A stretch of DNA of 64,000 nucleotides from an uncultured Clostridia bacterium (lineage in GTDB: Bacteria > Bacillota > Clostridia > UBA1381), in contig CAKSIJ010000003.1 in NCBI GenBank assembly GCA_934462715.1, positions 124,001 to 188,000 on the forward strand, given 5' to 3'. Positions 17,263 through 26,689 of the stretch are shown here, in pieces (the first letter of the stretch is position 1; every line of letters begins with the position of its first letter). The notes under the pieces are model-generated. The model did no database searches. It was not told the DNA's origin and saw nothing but the letters and a program-made list of their open reading frames with translations. The position numbers and the translations under genes were made by a program.

Positions 17263-17350
17263 GTTTTTACAAAGAAATTGCGGACCGGTAACTTTTTTAT
17301 CCGCATTGCTGCGGTTTACATAGCAATAAAAATTATGAAAGGGTGTTTTT

Positions 17351-20300
17351 ATGATTAAAAAACAAAATAAAAGATTTTTGAGCGCACTTGTGTCGGTGAT
17401 TATGCTGATAAGCCTTTTGCCGTCATTCGTGTTTGCCGCAGACGGCGCTCCGAAAATCAATGAGGAAAACGGTGCGTACATAATCAAAGACGTAAAAGAT
17501 TTGGTTTGGTTCGGAGAACAGGTAGCTTCGGGTAAAAACAAAATAAATGCCGAGCTTGCAGACGATATTGATTTAAGCGGTACAAAATGGACTGCGATAA
17601 ATCCGTCCGACGGTTATGCAACTTCGGCTTTCGGCGGAACATTTGACGGAAAAAACCATCTTATTAAAGGTCTTGAAATAAATGCAACAGCAGCAAATCA
17701 AGGTCTTTTTGGAGTTGTGTATGGCGGTACAGTTAAAAATTTGCGGGTTGAGGGAAATGTGGCTTCAAGCGGCAATTATGTGGGTGGAATTGTTGCCAAT
17801 TTGAATGGCGGCACGATTGAGAACTGCTCATTTTCAGGAAGCGTATCAACAACCAAGAAAAGCGGATATGCCGGTGGAATTGCAGGGTATGCTAAACCGT
17901 CTAAATCGGCATCAATTAGCGGTTGCGTTAACACAGCAAGTATTACTGCCACAAACAGCGGATATGCCGGCGGTATAATCTCATGGGCAACAAAAACAAA
18001 CATTTCAAATTGCTATAACACCGGTAAAATAAATGGAGCATTCAGAAGCGGTACAATTGCAGGTCAATTAAGCAGTAAGTCAACAATAGATAATTCTTAC
18101 AGCGTTGACAATACTGCGGAAATATGCGGCTTTGTGCCGCAAAGCGGTGTAGCAATAACAAACTGCTTCAAGGACGGAAGCGAGGTCGGAGCGGACGAGC
18201 TTTTGTCACAGCTCGGAAGTGCATTTGTCAAGGACGAGAACAACATAAACGGCGGTTATCCGATACTTGCATGGCAAAGCGGTTCTGCACCTCAGCCGAA
18301 GGATCCGGAACTGAAAATCAGCGGTACGGGAGAATTATCTTTAACAAACAGCGGAGAACAGGTATTTACAACGCTTACCGCAGAATATTTAAATACCGAT
18401 GATACAGTTCCTGTTGAATGGTCTGTTGAGAGCGGAAGCGACAAGGTAAGACTTGAAAAGCCGCAAAATCCGCAGGCAAACAACTCGACAGTGTCAGTAT
18501 TTGCCGAAAAGCCGGGAAGTGCCGTTATTGCCGCAAAAGCCGGAAATCTCAGCGCAACATTTAAAATTACGGTTTATCCGTACATAACAACAGTTGAGCT
18601 TGACAAAACTCCGGTTGAGGGCGAAACGGTAAGCGTTAAGGTGTTTGTTTTAGGCGGAGATGAGTATAACTACAGTGAATACCCCGAGCTTAAAATAAGC
18701 TGGAAATACAGTCTTGACACAGGAAACAGCTATACATATATTCCGGGCGCAAATAAGAGAGAGCTTTTGATAACAAACGATTTGATCGGAAAATATCTGT
18801 CAGTTGACGTTGAGTGTGTAAATGATAGAAGAACTCTGTCAAGAAATATGCAGGTTTTATCAGCTGACGAGGGCAAGCTTGAAGAGGATAAGAGCGAATT
18901 AAAGTTTGACACTGCCGAAATTAAAGAAGCGACAGCGCTCAATTTGCCGAAAAACGGCAAAAACGGTTCGGAAATAACATGGGAATCGGATAATGAAAGC
19001 ATTATCAATCCGCAGAGCGGAGCAGTAACTTTGCCTGAGAACGGTATTGTTACGGTAACACTCAGAGCAACACTTACCCGTGACGGAAAAACCGTTTCAA
19101 AGCCGTTTGAAATTAAGGTATATTCACAGGCTGCCGTTGAGGAAGAAAAAGCAAACAAGCTTTTAAAAATCGAAAATGTTTTAAAAGAATTGGGTGATTT
19201 TTATAAGCTTTATCCTGTTTACGGCGAGGATACAAACGTTCTTGCCATGTTTGAAAAGGACGTAAAAGCAAAGACGTCGGAGGATATAAAGGTTTCGATT
19301 GCAAAAACCGAAGAAATTAACGACGGTGCCAATATAGCGGAAAACGGAGATATTACATATTTCTTTAAAGACCCGAACACTGTTCCCGCACTACATTCGG
19401 CTTTATATAACGTGACGTTTAAGCTTGCGCTTGACGGTGCTGAAAAAGAGCTTGAAGTCCCGGTTATAATCGGTTGGGACGCCGATAAGGTTAAAGCACT
19501 GATGAACAGTGAAATCCTCTCGGGTGTTGAAATCGAAAATACCGATGTTACGGAGGACATTGAGCTTCCAAAGGTTGTAAACGATAAAAAATGGACATTG
19601 ATTTCGTGGACAAGCTCAGATGAAAACGCAGTTTCAATCAGCAACAAAAATCAACAGACAGCCGATACGCTGTTTAATCCGTATGTCGGTGTTGTAAAAA
19701 GAGGAACGGAGGATAAAAAGGTTACTCTGACCGCACTGTTTACTTTCGGATTTACCGACAGTGTAACGGGAAATGACAAAGAAATAGTCCTTACAAAGGT
19801 ATTTAACGTAACGGTTAAGGCGCTTGAAAAAGAAGCGGTTGAAGAAATAAGAAACGGACTTTTGCAAAAGCTTAATAACGGCTTTGAAAAGGCAGGACTT
19901 ACCGATGCGGTAACAGGCAAAGCGCTTGAAGAAAAGGACGGAGTTTATATTGCACAAAACGATATAAAATATCCGACAACAAGAGATTTTGATGTTGACG
20001 GAAAATACTATCCGATAACGATCACAAGCAGTAACGATGATGTCATCGTACCGCCCGACGTAAACAATGCCGCAAGAACAGCCGTTATCAGACCTATGAC
20101 GGGAGCAGAAGATGAAAATGTAACCGTAACGGTAACAATTACCGACAAGGACACAGCGATTTTCGCTTCAAAGAGCTTTGATATAACGGTAAAACCTCTT
20201 ACCGAAGAAGAAATAAATGCGGAAAAAGAACTGATGAACAGGATTTGCGAAGCATATTTTGACGGTATCAAGGGTTATAACCGCGAAGCCAATAATATAA

Positions 20301-21721
20301 ATGCTTCATTGAATCCGTTTGTTGAAGCGTATGACAGCAACGGAAAAATAGAATGGGTATACAGTGAAGCAAAAAGGACAGGTCACGGTATAGTACCGAC
20401 AGCACTTGACGGCTGGGAAAAGCTTGAAGCATGGAGATTGTTCAGATCGTCAAATCCTGCCGTAATCGCACATGAAACGCTCAACCTTTCAAAGAAAAAC
20501 AATGCTAAGGCGGTAACGGTCGATTCGGCACTGTCAAGCGAAACACTGGGAATTTACGGCAAGCTGTATAAAGAGGATCCGATCAAGTATGCCGCATACA
20601 AGCCGCTTGAAGATCTGTATTACCGTGAAGTAAGCGTAAATCTTACCGTAAGGGGATATACGACAAAATCCAACGTAAAGCCTACGGCAGTTGAGGAAAA
20701 AATCAGCGCTTCTTTCGAGCTTGACGGTATTGATAAAATGACAATTGAAAAAACGGATTATCGGGATTTGCCGGAAACCGCAACCGCGTTTGACGTTTTT
20801 GAAAAGGCACTCAATGAAAACGGATATACCTACAAGGCAAAGGGAAGTTATGTTCAGTCAATAACCGACAAGGCCGGAAACACGCTTGCAGAGCTTGACG
20901 AGGGCCCTAATTCCGGTTGGATGTTCAAGGTAAACGGAAAATTCCCCGATAAATCAATGAGCGCATACGGACTTTCTGACGGAGATTGTGTTACGATATA
21001 TTATACAAAGGATTACACAAAAGAAGATTTCGGAATGTCATACGATACCGATGATGATATAATCGATAATATAAATAGTAATAATGACGGAAAGAAAGAC
21101 GATACAAATAAAACCGAACCCGATAATAATGACGATAAAAAAGATGACGGGGGAGAAGCTCCGGCAGCGCAATTTGATGATATAAAGGGTCATTGGGCAG
21201 AAAAGTTTGTTGAGTCTATGATTGAAAAGGGCTTGATGAACGGCGTATCGGAGAATGAATTTGCGCCCGATACCAAGCTTACAAGAGCTATGTTTGTTAC
21301 AATTCTCTACCGTATGGAAAACAGCCCGAAAACCTCCGCTTCGCTTTTTGAAGATGTGGAAAACGGAGCATGGTATGCAGACGCTGCGGCATGGGCAAAC
21401 GAAAACGGAATCGTTAACGGCATTTCAGAAAAAGAATTTGCACCCGATTTGAACATCACAAGAGAACAGATGGCTGCGATTCTGTACAGATATGCAAAGC
21501 TCAAAGGTGTTGACGGCAATTCCGGCGAAAGTATCGATATACATTCCTTTGCAGACTTTAGCGATATATCCGAGTTCGCTTATGAAGCAATAAAATATGT
21601 TGTCGAAAACAAAATAATGTCGGGAAGAACAGAGGAAACAATAAACCCGAAGGATACGGCAACCCGTGCGGAAGCAGCTGCGGTTCTTTCGAGAATCAAT
21701 TCGGCTTTTGTGACCGAATAA
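17351..21721 (+). CDS. SLH-anchored surface protein with GLUG repeats, Ig-like domains and a DUF4430 (transcobalamin-like) domain
   Basis: A 1456-residue exported protein. Order of parts: signal peptide (MIKKQNKR, hydrophobic run, cleavage near VFAADG, about residue 28); GLUG-type repeats (about 90-250; motifs such as GGIVANLNGGTIENCSFSG); several bacterial Ig-like domains (about 310-1110; e.g. GSEITWESDNESIINPQSG); a DUF4430 domain (about 1120-1225) with its core GPNSGWMFKVNGK near residue 1184 and YGLSDGDCVTIYY; an Asp/Asn/Lys-rich linker; and three SLH domains (about 1275-1456; e.g. FDDIKGHWAEKFVESMIEKG) that hold the protein to the cell wall. DUF4430 is related to the C-terminal domain of intrinsic factor/transcobalamin. 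With a cobalamin riboswitch as its only visible control, a role in capturing corrinoids at the cell surface is a reasonable inference; no transport genes are adjacent. Confidence 0.88.
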   Translation: MIKKQNKRFLSALVSVIMLISLLPSFVFAADGAPKINEENGAYIIKDVKDLVWFGEQVASGKNKINAELADDIDLSGTKWTAINPSDGYATSAFGGTFDGKNHLIKGLEINATAANQGLFGVVYGGTVKNLRVEGNVASSGNYVGGIVANLNGGTIENCSFSGSVSTTKKSGYAGGIAGYAKPSKSASISGCVNTASITATNSGYAGGIISWATKTNISNCYNTGKINGAFRSGTIAGQLSSKSTIDNSYSVDNTAEICGFVPQSGVAITNCFKDGSEVGADELLSQLGSAFVKDENNINGGYPILAWQSGSAPQPKDPELKISGTGELSLTNSGEQVFTTLTAEYLNTDDTVPVEWSVESGSDKVRLEKPQNPQANNSTVSVFAEKPGSAVIAAKAGNLSATFKITVYPYITTVELDKTPVEGETVSVKVFVLGGDEYNYSEYPELKISWKYSLDTGNSYTYIPGANKRELLITNDLIGKYLSVDVECVNDRRTLSRNMQVLSADEGKLEEDKSELKFDTAEIKEATALNLPKNGKNGSEITWESDNESIINPQSGAVTLPENGIVTVTLRATLTRDGKTVSKPFEIKVYSQAAVEEEKANKLLKIENVLKELGDFYKLYPVYGEDTNVLAMFEKDVKAKTSEDIKVSIAKTEEINDGANIAENGDITYFFKDPNTVPALHSALYNVTFKLALDGAEKELEVPVIIGWDADKVKALMNSEILSGVEIENTDVTEDIELPKVVNDKKWTLISWTSSDENAVSISNKNQQTADTLFNPYVGVVKRGTEDKKVTLTALFTFGFTDSVTGNDKEIVLTKVFNVTVKALEKEAVEEIRNGLLQKLNNGFEKAGLTDAVTGKALEEKDGVYIAQNDIKYPTTRDFDVDGKYYPITITSSNDDVIVPPDVNNAARTAVIRPMTGAEDENVTVTVTITDKDTAIFASKSFDITVKPLTEEEINAEKELMNRICEAYFDGIKGYNREANNINASLNPFVEAYDSNGKIEWVYSEAKRTGHGIVPTALDGWEKLEAWRLFRSSNPAVIAHETLNLSKKNNAKAVTVDSALSSETLGIYGKLYKEDPIKYAAYKPLEDLYYREVSVNLTVRGYTTKSNVKPTAVEEKISASFELDGIDKMTIEKTDYRDLPETATAFDVFEKALNENGYTYKAKGSYVQSITDKAGNTLAELDEGPNSGWMFKVNGKFPDKSMSAYGLSDGDCVTIYYTKDYTKEDFGMSYDTDDDIIDNINSNNDGKKDDTNKTEPDNNDDKKDDGGEAPAAQFDDIKGHWAEKFVESMIEKGLMNGVSENEFAPDTKLTRAMFVTILYRMENSPKTSASLFEDVENGAWYADAAAWANENGIVNGISEKEFAPDLNITREQMAAILYRYAKLKGVDGNSGESIDIHSFADFSDISEFAYEAIKYVVENKIMSGRTEETINPKDTATRAEAAAVLSRINSAFVTE

Positions 21722-21745
21722 AAAATAAAATAAATTTATATTCAG

Positions 21746-21799
21746 CCGCCGCACGGCGGAAAATAAACCGGCACTTTTGAGTATCGGTTTATTTTTATG
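21746..21799 (+). terminator. Terminator after the SLH-DUF4430 gene
   Basis: A small CCGCC/GGCGG hairpin (21746-21759), then a 10-bp stem (AAATAAACCG at 21761-21770, CGGTTTATTT at 21785-21794) ending in a T-run. The next 110 bases hold no gene and lead into the nadK promoter. Confidence 0.8.
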
Positions 21800-21906
21800 C
21801 ACTGTTATCCGTATATGATTTCGGGGCATTTATGCCTATCTTGCCAAAAGCAGCGTGCGTAAAGTATTCATATATCTAAAAAGTATACAATTATTCAAAA
21901 TTACCA

Positions 21907-21998
21907 TTGCAAAATTAACCGGAATGATGTATAATAAATGTATAATTATGCATATAATTGAATTGCAACAGGAGATTTTTAATATGCCGCAGGATTGA
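21907..21998 (+). promoter_or_regulatory. nadK operon promoter with a four-codon upstream reading frame
   Basis: TTGCAA at 21907-21912, 17 bases, TATAAT at 21930-21935. In the leader a strong ribosome site CAGGAGA precedes ATG at 21984, which opens a four-codon frame (MPQD, stop 21996-21998), 36 bases before nadK. The mini-frame could tune nadK translation or be incidental. Confidence 0.6.
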
Positions 21999-22033
21999 CG
22001 GCTTATTTCTGCCGGCGGCAAAGTGGTGATTTT

Positions 22034-22873
22034 ATGAAAAAAATAGTAGTAATTCCGAATGAAACAAAGGATAAGGAGCTTAAAGTTACAAAGACCTTGA
22101 TTGAAATTTTGAAAAACAGGGCTGTTGTTGTTATGGAAAAGGAATTTTCGGGCATTTCGGACGGAATTGAGTTTAAGAATAACGCAGGTCTTTATGACGG
22201 TGCGGATTTTGCAATAGTTCTCGGCGGTGACGGAACAATACTTTGTACCGCAGAGCAATGCGGAAAAAGAAACATTCCGGTAATGGGTATCAATCTCGGA
22301 AAGGTCGGGTTTATGACCGAAATAAAAACCGATGAAATTGATAAAGCGGTAAACTCATTGCTGTCGGGAAGCTTCAAAACCGAAAAACGCATGATGATGA
22401 AGGTTACGGTTGAGGATAACGGAGCTGAAAGCAAGTGCTTTCATGCGCTCAATGATGTAGTAATCGCAAAGGAAAATGCTTCTATGATTATGATAGAAAT
22501 GTTTTCGGGCGGCGAAAAAATAAATCAGTACAAGGCTGACGGACTGATAATCGCAACACCGACAGGCTCTACGGGATATTCCCTTTCTGCCGGCGGCCCG
22601 GTAGCGGATCCTCTTACCGAAATATTCATTGCGTCCCCGATATGTGCGCATGAGCTTCACGCAAGACCGGCAGTGCTGTCGGCGAATACGCCGATTTCGC
22701 TTAAGGTGGATAAGGCTCTGGGACATGAAGCGTCCGTTACGGTGGACGGAGTTCAAAGAGATATAATATCGACCGAAGCCGTTGTGAAGGTTGAAAAATC
22801 GGAATACAGCCTATCGCTTATAAAAATCGGCGGTCAGTCGTTTTACGAGGTTCTGACCGAAAAATTGAGATAG
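22034..22873 (+). CDS. nadK: NAD kinase
   Basis: Makes NADP from NAD and ATP (or polyphosphate); cytoplasmic, 279 residues. The start is the ATG at 22034 with GTGGTGA upstream, giving MKKIVVIPN. The catalytic GGDGT motif is at residues 64-68 (Asp66), followed by NLGKVGFMTE and the ATP-site segment TPTGSTGYSLSAGGP. The following order argR-recN is the common Clostridia arrangement. First gene of the operon. Confidence 0.95.
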   Translation: MKKIVVIPNETKDKELKVTKTLIEILKNRAVVVMEKEFSGISDGIEFKNNAGLYDGADFAIVLGGDGTILCTAEQCGKRNIPVMGINLGKVGFMTEIKTDEIDKAVNSLLSGSFKTEKRMMMKVTVEDNGAESKCFHALNDVVIAKENASMIMIEMFSGGEKINQYKADGLIIATPTGSTGYSLSAGGPVADPLTEIFIASPICAHELHARPAVLSANTPISLKVDKALGHEASVTVDGVQRDIISTEAVVKVEKSEYSLSLIKIGGQSFYEVLTEKLR

Positions 22874-22914
22874 TTTATAAATATAAAATTCAAAACAGAT
22901 ACAGGAGTAAAGCT

Positions 22915-23364
22915 ATGCGACAAAAAAGACAGACTCAGATTTTGAGAATAATATCCGAAAATGACATTAAAACACAGGAGCAGCTGACGGACAGCTTAAA
23001 AAAGCTCGGTTATGACACCACTCAGGCAACCGTATCGAGGGATATAAAGGAGCTGGGGCTGATAAAAACCGCGTCAAAGGACGGCGGCTACAAGTATTCC
23101 TCGCCCAATTCCGGCGCAACAGCCGAAACAAAGCATATCGCAGCCTTTTCTGACGCGGTAATCAGCGTAAACTGTGCCTTGCACACGGTGGTTATCAGAA
23201 CCTTTGCCGGTATGGCACAGGCTGTATGCGCTTCGGTGGATATGCTTATCGGAAGCAGAATTATGGGCTCGGTCGCAGGCGATGATACGATACTAATTAT
23301 AATGCAGTCGGAGCAGGCAGCGGTCGGTATGTGCGATGAGCTGAAAAGAATTTTTAAAAACTGA
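22915..23364 (+). CDS. argR: Arginine repressor ArgR
   Basis: Arginine-dependent regulator, 149 residues. The winged helix (residues about 1-70) has the ArgR signature TQATVSRDIKELGL; the C-terminal hexamerisation/arginine-binding domain ends in GSVAGDDTILIIMQ. ACAGGAG precedes the ATG. It sits between nadK and recN as in many Firmicutes, so its targets lie elsewhere. Confidence 0.95.
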   Translation: MRQKRQTQILRIISENDIKTQEQLTDSLKKLGYDTTQATVSRDIKELGLIKTASKDGGYKYSSPNSGATAETKHIAAFSDAVISVNCALHTVVIRTFAGMAQAVCASVDMLIGSRIMGSVAGDDTILIIMQSEQAAVGMCDELKRIFKN

Positions 23365-23386
23365 CAGCTGAAAGGATTGATTTAAA

Positions 23387-25039
23387 ATGCTGTGCAATCT
23401 TGATATAAAAAACATCGCAGTAATAGAATCATTAAGCTTTGCGCCGGAGGTCGGAATGACGGTGCTTACCGGAGAAACGGGCGCCGGAAAATCCGTTATT
23501 ATAGATTCGGTAAATATAATTCTCGGTGCAAGGACAAATAAAAATCTTGTGCGCTACGGAACGGACAAGGCAAGGGTCAGCGCAATGCTTACTCCGAATA
23601 AAAGCGTTTCGGAGCTTCTTTCGGAAAATGGGATAGACGTTTCTGAAGAAATGGTAATATCGAGGGAAATTACGGCGGACGGTAAAAGCGTGGCGAGGAT
23701 TAACGGTACAATGGTGCCTGTTTCGTTGCTTCGGGAGATAGGGAAAATGCTGATAAATATACACGGTCAGCATGATAATCAGGCCCTGCTCGATAAAAAC
23801 CGCCACATTGAATTTCTGGACGCATATGCCGAAATAAAACCGCTTATGGCAGATTATTCGGAGCTTTATAAGGAAATGAGAGAATGTGAGAAGAAACTTG
23901 CGGATTTAAACGAAAACGAGCAGAACAGACTTGCAAGAATAGATCTGCTCAAATATCAGACCAATGAGCTTGAAGCGGCGGCGTTGATTCCGGGCGAAGA
24001 AGAGGAGCTTAAAGAGGAAGCGGCAATTATGACCAACTCCGAAAAAATCACACAGGCTGTCGGAGGAACATTTTCCTGTTTATATGAAAACGAGGGCAAC
24101 GCATACGATCTGCTCAGCTCCGCACTTTCCGCTCTCGGCGAGGTATCGTCGCTCGACGAAAGACTGTCGGCAATGTACGAACGTATTTCTGACGCCGTAT
24201 ATGCGGTTGAGGACGTATCACATGAGCTCAGAAGCTATCTTGATGAAATTGAATACGATCCCGTAAGGCTTGAGGAAATCTCCGAAAGACTGGATCTGAT
24301 AAAAAAGCTTGAAAGAAAATATGGTGCAACAATCCCCGAATGTCTTGAATATCTTGAAAAATCAAGCGCAGAGCTTGACGGACTTTTGAACCATGACGAA
24401 AAAACGGCAGAGCTTACCGAAAAGATTGATGAAATAAAAAAGAAGCTGACAGTTTGTGCGGATAAGCTGACAGCGGCAAGAAAAAAAGCGGCAGAAAAGC
24501 TTTCGGGTGAAATCGAAAGCGGACTGCATGAGCTTGATATGGAAAGAGCCGTATTTACGGTTGACATACAAAGTAATGATACGTTTAATAAATACGGCAG
24601 GGATAGCGTAGAATTTATGTTTTCGGCAAATCCGGGACTGCCGCCCGGACAGCTTGCCGAAATAGCCTCGGGCGGTGAATTGTCGAGAGTAATGCTGGCA
24701 ATGAAAACGGTGTTGGCGCAATCAGACGAGGTTGATACTATGATTTTTGACGAAATCGATACCGGCGTGTCGGGAAGTGCGGCGCAGAAAATTGCAAAGA
24801 AGCTGTCACAGCTCGGAAAATGCAAGCAGGTTATATGCATTTCACATCAGCCTCAGCTTGCCGCCGCTGCGGATTTTAACTATAAAATAGAAAAATCGGT
24901 AAGAAAGGATTCGGCGGTAACCGAGATAAGACTGCTGAACGAAGCCGAAAGAGTTAACGAGCTTGCGAGAATTATTGACGGAAGCAATATAACAAAAACC
25001 TCGCTCGATCATGCAAGAGAAATGCTGAACAAAGCATAA
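23387..25039 (+). CDS. recN: DNA repair protein RecN
   Basis: SMC-like ATPase acting in double-strand break repair, 550 residues. Walker A is TGETGAGKS (residues about 28-36), a long helical middle region follows (about 150-380), and the ABC signature LASGGELSRVMLA-type motif (IASGGELSRVMLAMK) with Walker B MIFDEIDTGVSG lies near residues 430-470. INIHGQHDNQ is a RecN hallmark. It follows argR by 22 bases. No LexA box was seen upstream, so it appears to be expressed from the nadK promoter. Confidence 0.95.
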   Translation: MLCNLDIKNIAVIESLSFAPEVGMTVLTGETGAGKSVIIDSVNIILGARTNKNLVRYGTDKARVSAMLTPNKSVSELLSENGIDVSEEMVISREITADGKSVARINGTMVPVSLLREIGKMLINIHGQHDNQALLDKNRHIEFLDAYAEIKPLMADYSELYKEMRECEKKLADLNENEQNRLARIDLLKYQTNELEAAALIPGEEEELKEEAAIMTNSEKITQAVGGTFSCLYENEGNAYDLLSSALSALGEVSSLDERLSAMYERISDAVYAVEDVSHELRSYLDEIEYDPVRLEEISERLDLIKKLERKYGATIPECLEYLEKSSAELDGLLNHDEKTAELTEKIDEIKKKLTVCADKLTAARKKAAEKLSGEIESGLHELDMERAVFTVDIQSNDTFNKYGRDSVEFMFSANPGLPPGQLAEIASGGELSRVMLAMKTVLAQSDEVDTMIFDEIDTGVSGSAAQKIAKKLSQLGKCKQVICISHQPQLAAAADFNYKIEKSVRKDSAVTEIRLLNEAERVNELARIIDGSNITKTSLDHAREMLNKA

Positions 25040-25092
25040 CAGGTACAGTTATTTTTGATTTTTGCCGCAATAGGCAGCGGAGGGAACAGGTT

Positions 25093-25500
25093 ATGACCGA
25101 AATCGGTGTTGTAAAAAATGTAATCGACAATACGGCGGAGGTTGCCGTTGTGAGAAAAAGCTCCTGCGGAGAAAATTGCGGAAGCTGTTCGGGCGGCTGC
25201 AAGCTTACGGAAAATATTGTGACGGCAAAAAATACGGTCGGCGCAAAAAACGGCGATGTTGTGGAAATCGAAGCTTCAAGCCGTGCGGTTCTCGGCAGAG
25301 CGTTTCTTATATATATTTTGCCGTTGTTGTTGTTTTTTATAGTATATTTTATTGCCGAACGGCTTGCTCAATCGGAAAAAACGGCGGTTATCCCCGCTTT
25401 CACAGCCTTTGCGGCAGTGTTTTGCGTACTGCATTTTTTTGATAAAAGAAAAAAGCTTGCGGTCGAAACAAGCATAGTAAAGATTATACGTTATTTTTGA
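25093..25500 (+). CDS. RseC/SoxR-reducing-system family membrane protein
   Basis: A 135-residue protein with an N-terminal cytoplasmic part carrying a Cys cluster (CGENCGSCSGGC, residues about 20-31), then two membrane segments (about 72-92 and 100-120). This is the RseC/MucC family layout; in Clostridia such genes often lie near Rnf or redox loci and may handle redox or Fe-S signals. The function is not established here. It follows recN in the same operon with GCGGAGGGA before the ATG. Confidence 0.8.
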   Translation: MTEIGVVKNVIDNTAEVAVVRKSSCGENCGSCSGGCKLTENIVTAKNTVGAKNGDVVEIEASSRAVLGRAFLIYILPLLLFFIVYFIAERLAQSEKTAVIPAFTAFAAVFCVLHFFDKRKKLAVETSIVKIIRYF

Positions 25501-25532
25501 TGATGTGAAACGGCAGACAGGGAGATTGAAAT

Positions 25533-26456
25533 ATGGATTATTCATTGAGAGTTATAAAGCAGACGGTAATTATGTCTTTAATTATCTGCGTGGGAATATT
25601 GTGCTATAAACGAAAGCTTTTAAATGATGAGGCAGGAAAAAAGCTGTCGGGTTTTGTGCTGAACGTTGTGGCTCCGTGCTTTATGTTTATGTCATATCAA
25701 ATTGAGTTTTCGCCCGACAGGATAAAAGGGCTTTTAACGGCATTTGCGCTGAGCCTTGCGGTTCACATTGTTTTTATTGCCGGTGCATCGCTGATAATAC
25801 GGAAGAAAGACAGCAGCGAATACATAATTGAAAGATTTTCGGTTATTTACACGAATTGCGGATTTGTCGGAATACCTCTTATCGATGGAGTTTTCGGGAG
25901 TGAGGGTGTATTTTATGCCACCGCATATCTTGCGCTTTTCAACATTATAGTGTGGACTCACGGTTTGCTGATGATGAAAGGAAGCTTTTCAAAAAGCAGT
26001 ATTTTATCACTTTTCAAATCACCTGTGATAATATCCGTATTTTTGGGTCTTGCGTGCTATCTGACCGGATTCAGAATGCCCGAGATACTCTCAAAGCCGA
26101 TAGACTACATAGCTTCCATGAACACACCGCTTGCCATGATAACTGCCGGAACGACAATTGCAAAAACAAGCTTTCGCGATATTGTTTCGGATAAGCGTGC
26201 ATTGTATGTAAGCTTTTTGAGATTGTTTCTTTTGCCGGCGGCAGTCATTGTTATTTTTTCGTTTCTGCCAATCAATGATATGATTTATATGCCCATAATG
26301 CTGTCTGCGTGCTGTCCTACTGCGGCAATCGGCACTTTGTTTGCAATGCAGTTTGACAAAAACGCGGTTTACGCTTCAAAGATTTTCTCGGTTACGTCGG
26401 TCGCTTCCGCTGTTTCAATGCCGGTTATGATACTGCTTATGAGCTTTTTAAGATGA
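25533..26456 (+). CDS. AEC-family transporter (auxin efflux carrier / malate permease type)
   Basis: A 307-residue membrane protein with about 10 hydrophobic segments, split by a charged centre. The pattern GFVGIPLIDGVFG in the first half, TPLAMITAGTTIA in the second and CCPTAAIGTLFAMQF near the end are typical of the AEC (2.A.69) family, whose bacterial members move malate or other organic acids. Substrate unknown. GGGAGATTG precedes the ATG; last gene of the nadK operon, ended by a terminator. Confidence 0.85.
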   Translation: MDYSLRVIKQTVIMSLIICVGILCYKRKLLNDEAGKKLSGFVLNVVAPCFMFMSYQIEFSPDRIKGLLTAFALSLAVHIVFIAGASLIIRKKDSSEYIIERFSVIYTNCGFVGIPLIDGVFGSEGVFYATAYLALFNIIVWTHGLLMMKGSFSKSSILSLFKSPVIISVFLGLACYLTGFRMPEILSKPIDYIASMNTPLAMITAGTTIAKTSFRDIVSDKRALYVSFLRLFLLPAAVIVIFSFLPINDMIYMPIMLSACCPTAAIGTLFAMQFDKNAVYASKIFSVTSVASAVSMPVMILLMSFLR

Positions 26457-26463
26457 AATTGTT

Positions 26464-26507
26464 AAAATAATGCGAAAGAAAAAAATTCATTTGCATTATT
26501 TTTTTGT
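26464..26507 (+). terminator. Terminator of the nadK-argR-recN operon
   Basis: A 10-bp stem (AAAATAATGC at 26464-26473, GCATTATTTT at 26493-26502) running into a T-run, just after the AEC transporter gene. Confidence 0.85.
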
Positions 26508-26657
26508 CTATACATATTGCAAAATTTAATGACAAAAAACACCGCCCGATAATTGTACATAGCAACGAATTTTGAAAAATCGTATTTTAATGATGACAAA
26601 GCCGTGAATCTATGATAAAAATAACTGTATGAACAAAATTATTCCAAATTAGGTTTT

Positions 26658-26671
26658 GTGCCTTACGGCAC
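26658..26671 (+). repeat. GC leader hairpin before the copper-amine-oxidase-like gene
   Basis: GTGCC, loop TTAC, GGCAC, followed by GGAAAG and the start codon. It is a variant of the small hairpin found before other genes in the window. Confidence 0.55.
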
Positions 26672-26689
26672 GGAAAGAAAATCAGAATT

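Noticed and set aside
23300..23390. LexA box upstream of recN
   Set aside because: No GAAC-N4-GTTC-like dyad was seen; recN appears to be transcribed from the nadK promoter.
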